DNA of 64,000 nucleotides from UBA927 sp964361785 (GCA_964361785.1 CAYIBX010000003.1:1-64000); one strand, 5' to 3'; counted from the first letter of the stretch, positions 8,947-16,376 are shown. Notes: a model not told the origin generated them from the letters alone. Numbers and translations: made by a program.

Positions 8947-9808
8947 ACGTTGTTTCCTTTCTAAAATGTTTTGCGAGATTAATAATATTCTCAAGATCCC
9001 CAACAGGATCGGGAAGCCCCGCCTGTTTCGGGACAAAAGACGTATTAATAAAATCGTTGATACGCTCAGAAGATGTTTTTTCTAAAAAAATTCTGTGCTC
9101 CTGTAATTTATTGCTCCCCGCTTTATACGGCGTAAGACCAAATTCTTCGATTTCTGGGTGTAAAAGAAAATACATAAAATCCATTCCCAATGGATACGTT
9201 GGAGTTAAATAAATACTCTTGTAACACTCTCTTTTTAATTCTTTAGCGACCAACACAGCGGCTTCATCATAAAATCGTTCTCGTGGTGGCCCAACTTTAA
9301 TATCAAACAATAACGACGTGGCTATCGCCTCAGCCCCATATTTATATGCAGTTTTATCTTCCTGATGAATCCGATTTTGCAACACTGTTTTTTGAAGCAT
9401 TGTTTGAATTTTTGGCGACTGTATCACAACATCCTGCATTTGTTTAATCAGCTCTTGCACATGAGGCTCCTTAAACAACTCACTCATCAACGTCACGTGT
9501 ATCGGAAGATGATATGTTTGAATAATTTCCTGTATATGACTCAGGCGCTTCTTGCCTTCATCAAAAATCGTTTGTGTATCCCCCGAAGACTGATTAATTG
9601 CAGACGCGGTATCCGCAATGAGAATAGTTGAATCAGGAAATAACCCCACAAACAAATAATATTTCAAAGAATCTATCGTGATTCCCAACAGGTCATACGT
9701 TTCCCCATACAGAATTTTTACGTTGTCTTTGTTGAACACGTCAAACACCTCCCGTTTTGAAGGGAAGTAGCCATGAATCATGTTGTTATATTTTTTAAAT
9801 ATCTTCAT
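8930..9808 (-). CDS. Putative cyclodipeptide-synthase-like protein (class I synthetase fold)
   Basis: A 292-aa protein. My tentative reading is the tRNA-dependent cyclodipeptide synthase superfamily, which takes aminoacyl-tRNAs and uses a TrpRS/TyrRS-like Rossmann fold. Support by hand: a strand and loop (ILYGETYDLLGIT), about 37 residues later STILIADT, a long basic helix region, and then YKYGAEAIATSLLF followed 20 residues after the E by a Tyr (RERFYDEA), spacing like that of AlbC (E182 region). The loop position where the family has its catalytic Ser holds Thr, so chemistry may differ or be lost. The ATG at 9808 is used; the longer frame reads into tRNA-Trp. Family assignment is inference. 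Confidence 0.5.
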   Translation of the reverse strand: MKIFKKYNNMIHGYFPSKREVFDVFNKDNVKILYGETYDLLGITIDSLKYYLFVGLFPDSTILIADTASAINQSSGDTQTIFDEGKKRLSHIQEIIQTYHLPIHVTLMSELFKEPHVQELIKQMQDVVIQSPKIQTMLQKTVLQNRIHQEDKTAYKYGAEAIATSLLFDIKVGPPRERFYDEAAVLVAKELKRECYKSIYLTPTYPLGMDFMYFLLHPEIEEFGLTPYKAGSNKLQEHRIFLEKTSSERINDFINTSFVPKQAGLPDPVGDLENIINLAKHFRKETTYENLF

Positions 9809-9811
9809 AGG

Positions 9812-9882
9812 TGGGATCATCAGGATTCGAACCTGAACAAAGTGTTCTGGAGACACTTGTGCTACCGTTACACCATGAACCC
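9812..9882 (-). tRNA. tRNA-Trp (anticodon CCA) with eukaryal/archaeal-type acceptor
   Basis: A complete cloverleaf on the - strand: acceptor GGGTTCA/TGATCCC, D arm GTG...CAC with a GG-containing loop, anticodon stem AGTGT/ACACT with loop CTCCAGA (anticodon CCA), 4-nt variable loop, T arm TCAGG/CCTGA with loop TTCGAAT. The end is G1-C72 with discriminator A73. Known bacterial tRNA-Trp has A1-U72 and G73, whereas archaeal and eukaryotic ones have G1-C72 and A73. The acceptor stem has a T4-T69 mismatch. CCA is not encoded. A hairpin (CTCGGC/GCCGAG, 9893-9908) lies just 5' of the gene. Downstream are the cyclodipeptide-synthase-like gene and the eukaryal-type TrpRS. Confidence 0.9.
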
Positions 9883-9912
9883 AAGCTAACTTTCTCGGCT
9901 ATCGCCGAGTGC

Positions 9913-10182
9913 TTAATGCCAGAGGCCAAATGTTCCTACAGCATCAGCAAATCTTTGCGTTCGATCAGATTCTTCAACAGAATGACACTCAAAACATTCA
10001 AAAACTTCAATAGTATGATTCATATCGTCTTTTCTTGTCGAGAATACTATGTCTCCAGTTAATGTACATTCAGGATTATGTGAATGATTAGCAACTCTTC
10101 GTCTGCGTGATCGCTCTTCGTTCGCCTTAGTCCGTTCCGCAAAATAAGATCGAATTTGAGACTCTACTTTATTTAACTTCAT
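9913..10182 (-). CDS. Hypothetical 89-aa protein downstream of the T-box
   Basis: I do not recognise this protein. The start at 10182 is well supported by a strong Shine-Dalgarno AAAGGAGG 8 nt upstream; a GTG three codons earlier is less likely. The sequence is basic near the N-terminus (ERSRRRRVANHSH) and has cysteines in NPECTLTG and FECFECH that could bind a metal together with the histidines. It ends in GLWH. It lies between the T-box-preceded small gene and tRNA-Trp on the same strand. Confidence 0.65.
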   Translation of the reverse strand: MKLNKVESQIRSYFAERTKANEERSRRRRVANHSHNPECTLTGDIVFSTRKDDMNHTIEVFECFECHSVEESDRTQRFADAVGTFGLWH

Positions 10183-10230
10183 AGGTTTCACCTCCTTTCA
10201 AAAAATATCTTTTTATTCAATCAACAATAT

Positions 10231-10503
10231 CTACCGCTCTTGAAACACCTTCTTTCGCAAACAACCTGTACATCTAATGTAGGTAGTGTTAGCAAAACCA
10301 CCATCATGTACTCCCCAAGATCCTCCGCCACCATACACATACACTCTTTCAGCTCCAATCTGTAAATAATCCGCTGCCTCAGCAAGAGCCTTACCATTAG
10401 CAGGGCATGATTTTGCATGATCAAAAGAAACCATGGCATCTCCTGCCGTAACTTCTTTAGGTTGTAGAAATTGCATAATAATTGCTACTATTCTTTCTTT
10501 CAT
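10231..10503 (-). CDS. Hypothetical 90-aa protein, first gene after the T-box leader
   Basis: Unrecognised small protein. A GGAG motif sits 8 nt before the ATG, supporting the start. It contains SCPANGKALAEAADYL, a glycine-rich VYGGGGSWGVHDGG segment and a terminal CTGC, so a small metal-binding or redox role is conceivable but not shown. It is the first coding region after the T-box terminator, so its expression should respond directly to tRNA charging. No terminator is visible between it and the next small gene. Confidence 0.6.
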   Translation of the reverse strand: MKERIVAIIMQFLQPKEVTAGDAMVSFDHAKSCPANGKALAEAADYLQIGAERVYVYGGGGSWGVHDGGFANTTYIRCTGCLRKKVFQER

Positions 10504-10643
10504 ATTTTTTACTCCAAAACCACCATCCTCCCCATCTTCCCTCTCGCCTTACCTACTATTCGTAGCGCGGCTCGAGGAGCGATGTTGGGGGATTGATCGG
10601 CAATTAAGCTCATAAATAAGCATTTATTCGCAAAATTGCCATC
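10504..10643 (-). other. Spacer between T-box terminator and first small gene
   Basis: About 140 nt with no gene that I can support. It contains a purine-rich stretch just before the GGAG ribosome-binding site at the 3' end on the - strand. A short + strand frame (10433-10615) overlaps here but is low complexity and unsupported. Confidence 0.4.
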
Positions 10644-10932
10644 AAAAAAAGCCCTTGCAAATCCACGAGATGAAACTCATGAATCTACAAGGGCTCTCAA
10701 AAGAGAACGGTACCACCTTGCTTATCGCCTACAATAATCCCGGCAAATGCCGGGAGATGTAAGAAATATCTTTACATGCTCCGCTTATGGCGACACATGG
10801 TGCTGATATTTTTACAGTTCAGCTTCTGGACTTGATTTAAGAGTCAGCTACCTCAGAACAATTAATAGGAATTAATTTTCTGAGTAGACCCGGTTCCAAC
10901 CCTCCGGATCAACGCTTTTATTTACTTCTTGA
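10644..10932 (-). promoter_or_regulatory. T-box riboswitch leader with transcription terminator
   Basis: On the - strand the leader contains the T-box core AAGGTGGTACCG (core 10709-10718). CAAGG before it can pair with CCTTG after a small CTC/GAG hairpin, forming the antiterminator. The same CCCTTG is the 5' side of a 19-bp terminator hairpin (10651-10694) followed by a run of seven T. Upstream are a stem III-like hairpin (CCCGGC/GCCGGG), and near the 5' end AAGAAGTA, an AAAGCG bulge-like element and a CCGG-AGGG...CCGG distal stem, as in stem I. The variable base in TGGTACC is T, pairing with A73. I could not assign the specifier codon: no TGG sits in a clear specifier loop, and CTG before the lower stem is one candidate. 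Confidence 0.8.
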
Positions 10933-10938
10933 ATACGT

Positions 10939-10947
10939 AGTATACCA
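10939..10947 (-). promoter_or_regulatory. Extended -10 promoter of the T-box transcript
   Basis: TGG followed by TATACT on the - strand is an extended -10 element placed about 7 nt before the likely start of the T-box leader. No good -35 box is at 17 nt; a TTGACA is present but only 7 nt away. The promoter overlaps the region just after the vapC stop. Confidence 0.6.
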
Positions 10948-10953
10948 CACCTG

Positions 10954-11346
10954 TCAAATTTCATTCTCAAAATCGTATATTCGTACTCCGAGGATTTTTT
11001 CAAAATGCTTTTTATTGAGCGTCACTACCTCTGCTCCAATTTCGTATGCGGTTGCAGCAATAACATAGTCAGCTAGCGATACACCCTCTCTTGCATCCTG
11101 AAACAATATCCCTGCGTGTTGTGCTATTCTTTCGGTTAAATCTACTCTCTGAAAATACTTGAGCATCACTCGAATTTTTTTCTCAACATTTTTATTTCTA
11201 GTACTTAATCCTGAATACAGCTCAAAAACAACCGCAGTTGGCAAAAACAATTCCATCTCCTTCTCAACTTTGGAAAAAAGCATATTCCATCGTTTCCCGC
11301 CACGGAGAGCGTCGATAATAATACTCGTGTCTACTACTAATTTCAT
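10954..11346 (-). CDS. PIN-domain toxin, VapC family
   Basis: A 130-aa PIN-domain ribonuclease of the VapC type, which usually cleaves tRNA or rRNA when freed from its antitoxin. The acidic active-site set is present: VVDTSIIIDAL near the N-terminus (D6), a central E in FELYSGLS, and SLADYVIAATA with D near residue 93, plus LNKKHFEKI near the end. It lies 8 nt downstream of its likely antitoxin. The T-box promoter is immediately behind its stop codon, so the two units are adjacent but probably separate. Confidence 0.88.
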   Translation of the reverse strand: MKLVVDTSIIIDALRGGKRWNMLFSKVEKEMELFLPTAVVFELYSGLSTRNKNVEKKIRVMLKYFQRVDLTERIAQHAGILFQDAREGVSLADYVIAATAYEIGAEVVTLNKKHFEKILGVRIYDFENEI

Positions 11347-11353
11347 GTTTTTT

Positions 11354-11620
11354 TCATTTTATATCCCATGTGCCCCATGATTTTATCATTTTTGGATTTC
11401 TAAGCGGGCTTTGTTGAAGATCAAAGTCTTTCGCAATTCCATGAGCCGCCTTCATTGCTTTATAAAGCCCTTTCCAATCAGTCTTGGTCGTTTTTGGGAT
11501 TATCTCAGCAACTTCTTTTGTGTCTCTTACTACTGTCACCTTGGCACCCAAGGCCACTTGATTAAGCAGTTCAAAAAAATTATTCCGTGCGGCAGTTGCC
11601 GAGACTCTGATAGTATTCAT
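11354..11620 (-). CDS. Antitoxin of the VapC pair (Phd/YefM family)
   Basis: An 88-aa protein. IRVSATAARNNFFELLNQVALGAK followed by VTVVRDTKEVAEIIPK is the typical Phd/YefM DNA-binding fold (conserved A-R-x-x-F/L-x-x-L-L and the hydrophobic strand pair). The C-terminal tail (AHGIAKDFDLQQSPLRNP) would wrap the toxin. It precedes the vapC gene on the same strand; Phd-type antitoxins with PIN toxins are common. Confidence 0.85.
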   Translation of the reverse strand: MNTIRVSATAARNNFFELLNQVALGAKVTVVRDTKEVAEIIPKTTKTDWKGLYKAMKAAHGIAKDFDLQQSPLRNPKMIKSWGTWDIK

Positions 11621-11653
11621 ATAATGGTATTATAGCGTGTAATGTACACCTTG

Positions 11654-12007
11654 TCAATAGACATTCTCATAATGAGTTAATCTTAGTACTTCATTATTTT
11701 CATCCAACACAATGGCAACGATGTCAATACGGCATGGCAACTCTTTACCTTTCATATACATTATTGCCATGTTTCGAATACGAAAAAGCTTGCCTTTCCC
11801 AACCATCTCCTCAGGCAATCCAAACTCCTCCCCTGTTTTTGTTTTCACTTCTACAAATACGAGTGTATTTTTGTCTTTTGCAATAATATCAATTTCTCCG
11901 AACTTATTAGAAAAATTTCTTTCAAGAATTTCATAATTCTTTTTGAAAAGAAAAGTAACAGCGGCATCTTCACCTAAATCACCTGTTTTACGGTTGTGCT
12001 GTTTCAT
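11654..12007 (-). CDS. YraN/UPF0102 family endonuclease-like protein
   Basis: A 117-aa protein of the YraN family, which has a Holliday-junction-resolvase-like fold. The pattern G-x-x-G-E-D-A-A (TGDLGEDAAVTFL), then ILERNF..KFGEIDIIAKDKNTLVFVEVKTK with the E, D and ExK residues of a PD-(D/E)xK nuclease site, is clear. Cellular role is not well defined for the family; in this window it lies downstream of comM and dprA, the usual neighbourhood of yraN in many bacteria. Confidence 0.88.
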   Translation of the reverse strand: MKQHNRKTGDLGEDAAVTFLFKKNYEILERNFSNKFGEIDIIAKDKNTLVFVEVKTKTGEEFGLPEEMVGKGKLFRIRNMAIMYMKGKELPCRIDIVAIVLDENNEVLRLTHYENVY

Positions 12008-12095
12008 GTTTTCGAATGACGAACGTAAATTTTTGCACGCAGCAATCCGGAATTCTTATTCCAGGGACGCGAGTACATAAAATTTATGCGAGTCA

Positions 12096-13637
12096 TCATG
12101 TAAACTGTTTATACTGCAACGCTTCGGCCATATGCACTGGAAGGATCGTTTCTTCTCCTTCAAGATCTGCTATTGTTCGAGAAACTTTGATAAGCCTCAT
12201 ATAACTTCTTGCCGAGAAGTCATACTTCTCTGCTGCTACTTTCAAAAAATTCTCAGCTTCCGGCGTGAGGTGACAATATTTCTTAATGTCGCGATTACGC
12301 ATTTGAGAGTTGGTATATAATGTCGTTCCCTCAAAACGTTTTGTTTGAACAGATCGAGCTTTCACAACCATGTGTTTTGCCTGCCGAGAGGTCAAGCTGT
12401 TTGCGTCATGCTCTTGTGTTACAGAAAGCTTCTCTACTTCTACAGGCGCCACCATGACTGTTAAATCAATGCGATCAATAATCGGACCTGATAATCGATG
12501 TCTATATTTTGCGATCTGTTTTTGCGTGCAGGTACACGCTCTTCGTGGATGCCCCAAGTAGCCGCATGGGCATGGGTTAATAGCTGCAATCAGTGTAAAA
12601 CTTGCGGGATATTTTACATGCCCCATCACCCGAACAATTTCTACTACCCCATCTTCCATGGGTTGCCGTATTCCCTCTAAAACACTTCGCGAAAATTCCG
12701 GCATCTCATCCAAAAATAATACGCCAAGATGCGCTAAACTCACTTCCCCAGGCTGTGGACTAGACCCTCCTCCAATAAGACCGGCAGCCGATACACCATG
12801 ATGAGGACTGCGAAATGGCCGTTTCGAAATAATTGGGGTGCCTGGAGATAGAAGCCCAGAAACCGAATAAATACGCGTCACTTCCAAGGCTTCTTGTGGC
12901 TCAAGAGGAGGAAGAATTCCTGGTAAAGCTCGAGCCAACATTGTTTTGCCGGTACCAGGTGGCCCCCACATCAATAAATTATGCCCACCGGCCGCTGCAA
13001 TTATAAGCGCCCGCTTAGCCTGCTCTTGACCTGCAATATCTTTCAAATCACTTTCAGTATTTTCATATTCATCAACTGTATGAATTATTTCGTGAACAAG
13101 GGGTGTTATAACCCGTGTTCCAAAAATGTGTTCTGCAAGATCAGTGAGTGTCCCAACAGGATAAACATCGACACCCTCTACCATCGTCGCTTCACCTGCC
13201 GACAATTTAGGTACAAACATCGCGGAATTTTTCAAATTTTTTGCATACAGTGCCAAAAGAAGAATGCCTCTGGTTGGCCGAAGAGTACCATCAAGAGAAA
13301 GTTCACCATAAAAAAATACGTGTGCACCAAAAAACTCTTTTTTCAATTCAAGCTGCCCGCTAGCTGCCAATACGCCGATTGCAATCGGCAAATCGTACGC
13401 TGCCCCATCTTTTGGAAGATCAGCAGGAGCCAAATTTACCGTAATTTTTTTTGGTGGAAAATCAAAACCAGAATTAATTATTGCAGTTTTTACCCGCTCA
13501 CGCGCTTCTTCTACAGCCTTGCTTGCCAAGCCTACAATCGTAAACCCAGGAAATCCTTGGCTTGCTACATCGACCTCTACATCAATCGGAACCGTCTCAA
13601 GGCCAATCGTTGCAATAGAACTAATTTTAACCAACAT
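12096..13637 (-). CDS. comM: ComM/YifB-family AAA+ ATPase (Mg-chelatase-like)
   Basis: A 513-aa hexameric helicase family member; in naturally competent bacteria ComM promotes branch migration during integration of incoming DNA. The N-terminal domain begins MLVKISSIATIGLE, then Walker A GPPGTGKT, Walker B-like LFLDEMPEF, the CPCGYLGHP...CTC cysteine cluster and the C-terminal helical domain SARSYMRLIKVSRTIADLEG. The start at 13637 is supported by GGAGG 8 nt upstream; the longer frame extends into dprA. It overlaps the dprA end by 11 nt, so the two are probably coupled. Confidence 0.92.
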   Translation of the reverse strand: MLVKISSIATIGLETVPIDVEVDVASQGFPGFTIVGLASKAVEEARERVKTAIINSGFDFPPKKITVNLAPADLPKDGAAYDLPIAIGVLAASGQLELKKEFFGAHVFFYGELSLDGTLRPTRGILLLALYAKNLKNSAMFVPKLSAGEATMVEGVDVYPVGTLTDLAEHIFGTRVITPLVHEIIHTVDEYENTESDLKDIAGQEQAKRALIIAAAGGHNLLMWGPPGTGKTMLARALPGILPPLEPQEALEVTRIYSVSGLLSPGTPIISKRPFRSPHHGVSAAGLIGGGSSPQPGEVSLAHLGVLFLDEMPEFSRSVLEGIRQPMEDGVVEIVRVMGHVKYPASFTLIAAINPCPCGYLGHPRRACTCTQKQIAKYRHRLSGPIIDRIDLTVMVAPVEVEKLSVTQEHDANSLTSRQAKHMVVKARSVQTKRFEGTTLYTNSQMRNRDIKKYCHLTPEAENFLKVAAEKYDFSARSYMRLIKVSRTIADLEGEETILPVHMAEALQYKQFT

Positions 13638-14436
13638 AATATTTTCCTCCCCGTTCTGTAATTTGACCAGTAATTGACAACAAGGACAACTGAGCACCGA
13701 TGTCAGACACTGGTTTTCCTAATTTTCTTGACAATTCACTTGCGGTAAAGGCTTCAGTTTGAAGTAAAGAAATAAGTGGATCATCTGATTTTTGCATCGG
13801 CTTTGGATGATCCCCCAACCACATTGTTGCATGCCCATCTTTTATCAACTGATTTGTGCCACTTGATAAACGATTTGTAATTTCCCCAGGCACCGCCCAT
13901 ACAGTTCGCTTTAATTTACGGCCAAGATTTGCAGTAATGAGCGATCCGCTTTTTTCAGCCGCCTCTACCACAATAATATCAGTAGAGAGCGCTGCTACAA
14001 TACGATTTCTCACAGGAAACGTCCAGAGGGTTGGTTGTTGATGTTCCCACTCGCTTATAATTAATCCTCCTGAGGAGATGATAGATTCAGCAAGCTTTCT
14101 ATCTTCATCTTCTAATTCTTTTGAAATCCCCCACCCTAAGATTGCAATTGTTTTCCCTCCGTTTTCAATACAAATCTTATGTGCGTATTGATCAGCGCCA
14201 TACATAAATCCAGAAATGATTGTTTTATTCTCAAAAACAAGCTTTGGAATTATTTTTTCGATCACGCGCTTTCCGTATTCGGTAATTCGTCGGCTACCAA
14301 TAACCGCTACACAGTTAGTAAAAAGTCTTGAATGGAGCTCGCCTTGATAAAAGATGTGTTTTGGAGGGTTAGGAAGATCTAAAAGACCAGAAAACTCTGG
14401 CACAGTTTTCCAATCGGACAGACATTGGTACTGCAT
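13627..14436 (-). CDS. dprA: DNA processing protein DprA/Smf
   Basis: A 269-aa protein that loads RecA onto incoming single-stranded DNA during transformation. The Rossmann core shows AVIGSRRITEYG, ISGFMYGADQYAH, TIAILGWG and PVRNRIVAALSTDIIVVEAAEKSGSLITA, all typical of DprA. A C-terminal winged-helix-like domain (PLISLLQTEAFTASELSRKLG...) is present. It lacks the longer N-terminal SAM-like extension of some homologues. Together with ComM next to it and the T4SS/pilin genes elsewhere in the window, it suggests capacity for DNA uptake. Confidence 0.92.
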   Translation of the reverse strand: MQYQCLSDWKTVPEFSGLLDLPNPPKHIFYQGELHSRLFTNCVAVIGSRRITEYGKRVIEKIIPKLVFENKTIISGFMYGADQYAHKICIENGGKTIAILGWGISKELEDEDRKLAESIISSGGLIISEWEHQQPTLWTFPVRNRIVAALSTDIIVVEAAEKSGSLITANLGRKLKRTVWAVPGEITNRLSSGTNQLIKDGHATMWLGDHPKPMQKSDDPLISLLQTEAFTASELSRKLGKPVSDIGAQLSLLSITGQITERGGKYYVG

Positions 14437-14456
14437 GCGCTAAGTGTAGCATATTG

Positions 14457-15125
14457 TTAAGGCTGTATGCTTTTGAGCATTTGTTCCGCTTGCACATGAA
14501 AGTATCGAACGATATCATCTGATTTAATTGATCCGATAATTTTCGGCCACGTGATAATAGTACTCGCGTTCGATAAACTATAGGAAAACATAAAAGGTTC
14601 AAGTCCCATATCCTTCTTTTTTGCGCGTTCAAAAAGTGCATCAAATGTCCATGAACTATTGTGAAGTATGAAGTAAAGATCTATAAAATCCTTAGGTTCG
14701 AGTCTTCCAAAAATTGCATTAATTTTATTAGCACCAATATTCTCTAAGTTATCTACGCGTATACCATCAACAATGGCAATCTCGCCAAAATGAACCGGCT
14801 GTTCTCGAACAATATCAATTCGTTGACTCACTCCATCAGGAAAATCCAAGTATATTTCCTTGTATGTTTGTGTAGAAATTTTTTCAGCGTACGATGCGTC
14901 ATTATTTAATGCAATTGATTGTATGAATTCTCGTATACGATCCATATCAAAAAATTCTGAAGAAAAAAAATCAAAATCCTTACTCTGCCTGTGCCCAAAG
15001 TAAAACGCTGAAAGGGCAGTCCCTCCCGTTAAAAAAAATGATTGGGTAAGAGGTGAAGAAAAAAACTCTGCAAGTATCTTTTTTTGAACATCAGTAAGTA
15101 GTCGAGCTGTGGAAAGATTATACAT
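14457..15125 (-). CDS. Nucleotidyltransferase, AbiEii/AbiGii toxin-like
   Basis: A 222-aa protein of the AbiEii/AbiGii-type nucleotidyltransferase group. The hallmark GGTALSAFYFGHRQSKDFDFFS combines the G-G-T and D-x-D metal-binding residues, with a further acidic strand QRIDIV. Related enzymes add nucleotides to tRNA and cause growth arrest as abortive-infection toxins. The ATG at 15125 is inside the last codons of the upstream small gene (8-nt overlap), which argues for a paired two-gene module. Confidence 0.75.
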   Translation of the reverse strand: MYNLSTARLLTDVQKKILAEFFSSPLTQSFFLTGGTALSAFYFGHRQSKDFDFFSSEFFDMDRIREFIQSIALNNDASYAEKISTQTYKEIYLDFPDGVSQRIDIVREQPVHFGEIAIVDGIRVDNLENIGANKINAIFGRLEPKDFIDLYFILHNSSWTFDALFERAKKKDMGLEPFMFSYSLSNASTIITWPKIIGSIKSDDIVRYFHVQAEQMLKSIQP

Positions 15126-15381
15126 AGTACCCCCACGTAGTAAGAGCAAATTTCCATGCCCCAATCATTTCTTTTCGCATTCGAAGTTTTGAAAATTCCG
15201 ATACGATGTCCGCAACCGTAAGATATTTCCATACATCATCATATCTGACATGTGATAATATACGAGCCATCATCCATTGCCGTTCGACTGGATTATCCCC
15301 CGCCAAAATACGCCGAACATCATCTTCCGTCAGGTCATAATCCCAGAGAAAATACGGACGTTTCAAGGCTACCTGTGTCAT
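15118..15381 (-). CDS. Partner of the nucleotidyltransferase (DUF6922-like), leaderless
   Basis: An 87-aa protein with FLWDYDLTEDDVRRIL, ERQWMMARILSHVRYDDVWKYL and a short helical C-terminus. It resembles small proteins that precede AbiEii-like nucleotidyltransferases (DUF6922-type), probably an antitoxin or substrate adaptor; that label is from memory of the pattern. I place the start at 15381 because an extended -10 (TGG then TACAAT, 15388-15393) ends 6 nt before this ATG, giving a leaderless mRNA. An ATG at 15405 directly after the previous stop codon is the alternative. Confidence 0.65.
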   Translation of the reverse strand: MTQVALKRPYFLWDYDLTEDDVRRILAGDNPVERQWMMARILSHVRYDDVWKYLTVADIVSEFSKLRMRKEMIGAWKFALTTWGYYV

Positions 15382-15405
15382 AAATATATTGTACCACGGA
15401 AACAT

Positions 15406-16254
15406 TCACTTATTTAAAGACGGAGGCGGAGATTCTTGTCTTTTGCTTTCAATCACGGATACTGCGATATCCTTTACTTGCCGCGTCGCTTCATCAAGCT
15501 GCTTTTTAAGCTGTATGATTTCACTCGCCTGCGACTTATTCATCACTTCAAACGATTCTATCTTTAACTCCGCTAAACGTATATCATTTTCTGCTTGCTG
15601 TTTAACTTGAGAAAGAACTACATCAAAATCTTTTTTTGCTTCTGCAAGCGCCTTACTCACAGCCTCTTTCACCGCCTTCTCTATGTCTGTCGGTGACGCC
15701 GCTACCTTTTTGCGAAGATCAGATAGTTCCGTATGCAGCTTCTCTTGCATTCCCCGCTCATCTTCTTTAATGTCAGTATCTCGTTTTTTTTGCAATTGTT
15801 TCTCATATCGATATTCTTCCTCTTCCCGACTCCTTATGCGCGTAATTTCCTCCGCATGCTCTTTTTCTTCTTCTGCCCACGTTTTTTCTTTTACTTTCTG
15901 CGTTTCAAGTAAACGATACAGCAATCCGGCGGTCACTTTAATCTTCTGAGTTTCTTCAAGTTCCCTTTTCGCAATAACGATTGCTTTCTGAATAGTTGCA
16001 AGTGTTTCTGCTTCCTGTGTGAGTCGATCAGTGAGTTCGTTAGCTGATTGTGTAAATGAGGATTTAAGTTTAGAAAGTTCAGAAGAAATTTTCTCTACGG
16101 TTTGTGAAGACGCAGCGGTTACCACAGCTTTTTCTTCTTGATATTCCAAAGAAGGCGTCACACCAGAAGATGCCTCCGCCAAAAGATCCTGATACGCTGC
16201 AAAAATTTCATTTTTTGTATTCTTTTCACTCACTGATTTCGTACTTCGTGGCAT
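15406..16254 (-). CDS. Coiled-coil protein of unknown function
   Basis: A 282-aa hydrophilic protein with long heptad-type helices rich in E, K and Q from about residue 60 to 270 (for example ELSKLKSSF, AEEEKEHAEEITRIRSREEEE and KKDTDIKEDE-like stretches), so probably an elongated coiled coil. The N-terminus has NEIFAAYQDLLAEA, a short conserved-looking motif. No membrane segment, enzyme motif or signal peptide. Its start follows a gap of about 170 nt with divergent promoters, so it likely heads its own transcript. Confidence 0.7.
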   Translation of the reverse strand: MPRSTKSVSEKNTKNEIFAAYQDLLAEASSGVTPSLEYQEEKAVVTAASSQTVEKISSELSKLKSSFTQSANELTDRLTQEAETLATIQKAIVIAKRELEETQKIKVTAGLLYRLLETQKVKEKTWAEEEKEHAEEITRIRSREEEEYRYEKQLQKKRDTDIKEDERGMQEKLHTELSDLRKKVAASPTDIEKAVKEAVSKALAEAKKDFDVVLSQVKQQAENDIRLAELKIESFEVMNKSQASEIIQLKKQLDEATRQVKDIAVSVIESKRQESPPPSLNK

Positions 16255-16376
16255 AGTGAGGGTATTGTAGTGGGATAAATAGAAAAATGCAAATTATCTA
16301 TGGCTCGTTATTTATGTACTCCAGCTTTCTTTGCGAGTAGATCATACCTCTCTCTCTCTGGAAATCAAGGACCGGA

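Noticed and set aside
10221..10439. Alternative - strand frame overlapping the first T-box gene
   Set aside because: The frame at 10231-10503 has a proper GGAG start, and this one has none.
10860..10915. TGG in the distal stem (GGTTGGAACC) as the T-box specifier for Trp
   Set aside because: It sits in the apical part of stem I, not in a specifier loop, so it was not used to claim Trp specificity.
10929..10957. TTGACA followed 7 nt later by TATACT as a full promoter
   Set aside because: Spacing is far too short; only the extended -10 element is accepted.
12981..13661. Long + strand frame (226 codons) opposite comM
   Set aside because: It is the shadow of comM codons; comM has complete family motifs and a strong ribosome-binding site.
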